DNA of 12,196 nt, taken from Faecalimonas sp. Lineage in GTDB: Bacteria; Bacillota_A; Clostridia; Lachnospirales; Lachnospiraceae. A program made the position numbers and the translations under genes. The notes under the pieces are model-generated. The model worked only from the letters and a program-made list of their open reading frames with translations, did not search any database and was not told the DNA's origin. The DNA lies in contig JAPFCT010000419.1 in the NCBI GenBank assembly GCA_026169575.1, forward strand, positions 1 to 12,196, given 5' to 3'. Below, in pieces: positions 10,441 to 12,196 of this stretch (position 1 is its first letter; every line of letters begins with the position of its first letter).

Positions 10441-10460
10441 ATCGTTAAAAAAATAACGAT
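10441..10460. repeat. Short inverted repeat just after the dnaA stop
   Basis: ATCGTTA (10441-10447) and TAACGAT (10454-10460) form a perfect 7-bp inverted repeat around six A residues. It directly abuts the dnaA stop codon and a run of plus-strand DnaA-like boxes. The T-run on the coding strand is in the loop, so it is not a standard terminator. Confidence 0.5.
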
Positions 10461-11831
10461 TTAGACAGGGTTTAGTTTTTTCTTAATAATATCAATCGTA
10501 TTACTGAAGGTATCGCTTGCTTTGATATCTGCAGCTACCTTATCTACACCGTGACTGATCGTAGAATGATCACGCCCGCCGAGCGTCAGACCGATTGCTT
10601 TGAGCGGAGTATCGGTCATCGTACGACATAAGTACATGACAATCTGACGCGGAATTGCGATTTCAGCGTTTCGTTTGCCGCTTTTTAAGTCGGCGATCGA
10701 GATATTAAAGTGTTCAGAGACAACATCCAGGATTAATTCCGGGGTGACTTGTCTGTTTTCATTTGGAGAAACGATATCTTTCAGCGCTTCCGCAGCGAGA
10801 TTGATGTCGATCGGCGCATTTTTTAACTTATATAATGCGATCAGTTTGTTCAGGGAGCCCTCAAGCTCTCGGATATTTGATTTTACATTAGAAGCAATGT
10901 ACTGCATAACATCATCCGGAATATTGTATTTGTCCAGTCCGTCCAATTCTTCCTTTTTCCTGAGGATCGCCATTCGTGTCTCATAATCAGGTGAGGAAAT
11001 ATCCGCGACTAAGCCGCATTCAAAGCGGGAGCGGAGACGGGCTTCCAGTGTCTCAATGTCCTTTGGAGGCTTATCACTGGAGATAATGATCTGCTTGCCG
11101 GATATGTGAAGATGATTGAATGTGTGGAAAAATTCTTCCTGCGTACTTTCTTTTCCTATAATAAACTGGATATCATCTATTAAAAGGACGTCAATCGATC
11201 TGTATTTTTCACGAAAAGCAGTCATCGCGGACTCATTGCCGGTTTTCCCGTTTTTGATTGCTTCGATCAGTTCATTTGTAAAGGTCTCACTTGTTACATA
11301 TAATACTTTTTTCTCTGGCTCATTTTCTAAGATGAAGTGAGCGATGGAGTGCATAAGATGGGTCTTTCCAAGTCCGACACCTCCGTATAAAAAGAGGGGA
11401 TTGTAGACTTCGCCCGGGGATTCTGCAACTGCAAGTGACGCTGCATGTGCAAAATTGTTGTTTCCACCAACGACAAAAGTATCAAACGTATATTTTGGAT
11501 TTAGATTAGCGGCCTGCGATACGGTTACTTTTGATTTCGGAGTGGCAGTTTTATCTTCAAAATCTCTCGGATCAAATTCATTTTCGGCAATAAATTTCAC
11601 TTCGTATTCTTTTCCGACGACTTCGGCAATACATACCTGGAATGGCAGCAGGTATTTGTTCTTAATATAGTCGATACTTGCTTTTAAATTCACAAGAATA
11701 TACACAGTAGTACTTGTTACCTTATATACTCTCAGTGGAAGAATCCACGTTTTGAAAGAAACATCCGTAAGACTGTGCTCAATTTTTAATTTTTGTATAA
11801 TTTCTTCCCAATTTTCCTCAACAATATTCAT
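10461..11831 (-). CDS. dnaA: Chromosomal replication initiator protein DnaA
   Basis: A 456-residue AAA+ initiator that binds DnaA boxes, oligomerises with ATP and opens the origin; it also acts as a transcription factor. Domain I covers about 1-85 (ENWEEIIQKLKIEHS and following), a short linker domain II about 86-112, the AAA+ domain III about 113-350 and the DNA-binding domain IV about 351-456. Walker A is GGVGLGKT (150-157) and Walker B LLIDD (216-220). RLRSRF (265-270) holds the arginine-finger region and RELEGSLNKL (321-330) the sensor II arginine. Domain IV has the signature GGRDHSTISHGVDKV (418-432) that reads the box. AGGAG (complement of 11840-11844) sits 8 nt before the ATG. Boxes on both sides of the gene make autoregulation likely. 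Confidence 0.99.
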   Translation of the reverse strand: MNIVEENWEEIIQKLKIEHSLTDVSFKTWILPLRVYKVTSTTVYILVNLKASIDYIKNKYLLPFQVCIAEVVGKEYEVKFIAENEFDPRDFEDKTATPKSKVTVSQAANLNPKYTFDTFVVGGNNNFAHAASLAVAESPGEVYNPLFLYGGVGLGKTHLMHSIAHFILENEPEKKVLYVTSETFTNELIEAIKNGKTGNESAMTAFREKYRSIDVLLIDDIQFIIGKESTQEEFFHTFNHLHISGKQIIISSDKPPKDIETLEARLRSRFECGLVADISSPDYETRMAILRKKEELDGLDKYNIPDDVMQYIASNVKSNIRELEGSLNKLIALYKLKNAPIDINLAAEALKDIVSPNENRQVTPELILDVVSEHFNISIADLKSGKRNAEIAIPRQIVMYLCRTMTDTPLKAIGLTLGGRDHSTISHGVDKVAADIKASDTFSNTIDIIKKKLNPV

Positions 11832-11848
11832 TCTTCTAACTCCTAAGT

Positions 11849-11876
11849 ATTATAGTAAAAGAAATTTGTAGACAAT
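11849..11876 (-). promoter_or_regulatory. Probable dnaA promoter
   Basis: On the minus strand a perfect TATAAT (complement of 11849-11854) lies 17 bp before the dnaA ATG. A partial -35 (ATTGTC or TTGTCT, complement of 11870-11876) lies 15-16 bp upstream. A start close to the ribosome binding site would give a very short leader, so a second promoter further right is possible. The nearest perfect DnaA box is about 50 bp upstream of the -35. Confidence 0.45.
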
Positions 11877-11921
11877 CTCTCCACTATATTTTACATCAAA
11901 ACCCATATTTAAGCAATGGAA

Positions 11922-12164
11922 ATAAGTGTGGATAACTTTATAGACAGTGGAAAATCCCCAAAAATAAGGATTTTTGAGGTGGATAAATCATCTATAAACA
12001 TCGAATCCACAGCTTATCCTTATAGTTATCCACAAGTTATCCACAATTTGTGGATAACTTTTTTGACGAATACTATATTGTGGGATATCCACATGATTTT
12101 TTATGAAAAAAACACTATATGCTGTGTGGAAAAGTACAGATTTCCTTTTTGTTTCTGTGGAAGA
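11922..12164. other. oriC upstream sub-region (DnaA box cluster before dnaA)
   Basis: The gene-free stretch 11832-12196 holds four perfect DnaA boxes: 11927-11935 (minus), 12026-12034 (plus), 12037-12045 (plus) and 12049-12057 (minus). One-mismatch forms lie at 11978-11986 (minus, TTATCCACC), 12085-12093 (plus, ATATCCACA) and 12125-12133 (minus, TTTTCCACA). Weaker forms are GAATCCACA at 12003-12011 and one at 12156-12164. The surrounding DNA is AT-rich. Together with the cluster after dnaA this forms a bipartite origin of the B. subtilis kind. The gene expected divergently to the right (often rpmH) is not reached within the window. Confidence 0.85.
12034..12060. repeat. 27-bp perfect palindrome of two head-to-head DnaA boxes
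   Basis: AAGTTATCCACAA (12034-12046), a single T, and TTGTGGATAACTT (12048-12060) form a perfect 13-bp inverted repeat. It contains the perfect DnaA boxes at 12037 and 12049. A third perfect box begins at 12026, one helical turn (11 bp) to the left. Confidence 0.9.
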
Positions 12165-12196
12165 CTGTCAAAAAAGGGGAAAAACGGAGAGAAAAA

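Larger units (their letters stand above)
10184..10460. other. oriC downstream sub-region (dnaA-dnaN intergenic, DnaA box cluster)
   Basis: This gene-free gap is filled with DnaA boxes. Perfect TTATCCACA occurs at 10385-10393 (plus) and 10263-10271 (minus). One-mismatch boxes lie at 10255-10263 (minus, ATATCCACA, sharing one base with the perfect box), 10407-10415 (CTATCCACA), 10418-10426 (TTTTCCACA), 10369-10377 (TTTTCCACA) and 10317-10325 (minus, TTTTCCACA). A more degenerate box is at 10430-10438. Near dnaN a GC-rich tandem 9-mer (10232-10249) is followed, in the dnaN direction, by AT-rich DNA (10202-10231). The arrangement resembles the B. subtilis origin half between dnaA and dnaN, which contains the unwinding element. 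Confidence 0.85.

Noticed and set aside
10441..10460. Inverted repeat after dnaA as a rho-independent terminator
   Set aside because: The T residues on the coding strand lie in the loop and the sequence after the hairpin is not T-rich; the stem is AT-rich and weak.
11951..11974. Hairpin AAAATCC / GGATTTT in the upstream origin region, resembling a terminator
   Set aside because: The short T-run belongs to the stem, no U-tract follows, and no gene ends next to it; it is left as a chance inverted repeat in AT-rich DNA.
12063..12091. Plus-strand promoter (TTGACG) for a divergent gene such as rpmH
   Set aside because: No acceptable -10 lies at 16-18 bp (TATCCA only, inside a DnaA-like box), and no plus-strand gene is visible before the window ends.

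Overview
The window is the replication-origin neighbourhood of a low-to-moderate GC Firmicute, most likely an anaerobic Clostridia member of the Lachnospiraceae type. The gene order dnaA-dnaN-yaaA-recF-gyrB-gyrA, TTATCCACA-type DnaA boxes on both sides of dnaA, strong AGGAGG-like ribosome binding sites, and a two-subunit class I (oxygen-labile [4Fe-4S]) fumarase support this. The family-level call is from protein-sequence impression, not a search. Every gene I accept lies on the minus strand, so transcription runs from the right end (origin) leftwards, co-directional with the leftward replication fork.

Right end, 11832-12196: no gene. This is the upstream half of oriC, with four perfect DnaA boxes and several one-mismatch boxes, plus a probable dnaA promoter next to the start codon. 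dnaA follows (10461-11831). The dnaA-dnaN gap (10184-10460) is the second half of oriC, with two perfect boxes, several degenerate ones, a GC-rich 9-bp direct repeat and an AT-rich stretch just before dnaN. Then come dnaN (9074-10183), the small S4-domain gene yaaA (8797-9006), recF (7691-8776), gyrB (5764-7680) and gyrA (3184-5715). Gaps are short, and I see no intrinsic terminator between dnaN and gyrA, so these can be one replication/repair/topology operon: clamp, clamp-associated repair and the two gyrase subunits.

Left part: a Cu/Zn superoxide dismutase family gene (2586-3053) follows gyrA and ends in a clear intrinsic terminator (2507-2540). A second unit then starts from a likely promoter at about 2492: fumarase alpha (1595-2440), fumarase beta (1006-1569) and a PlsC-type 1-acylglycerol-3-phosphate acyltransferase (289-1005). 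In that unit the fumarase stop codon directly abuts the acyltransferase ATG. The unit ends in one or two hairpin terminators (187-227 and 56-99). Positions 1-288 otherwise hold no gene I can support.

This is core chromosomal housekeeping DNA. I found no mobile element, CRISPR array, toxin-antitoxin, defence or biosynthetic system, and nothing that qualifies as a previously undescribed system. The most interesting points are the fine structure of the bipartite origin (a 27-bp perfect palindrome made of two DnaA boxes, and a candidate unwinding site before dnaN), a superoxide dismutase with lysine at the usual active-site arginine, and a gyrase A with glycine at a classical quinolone-contact position.
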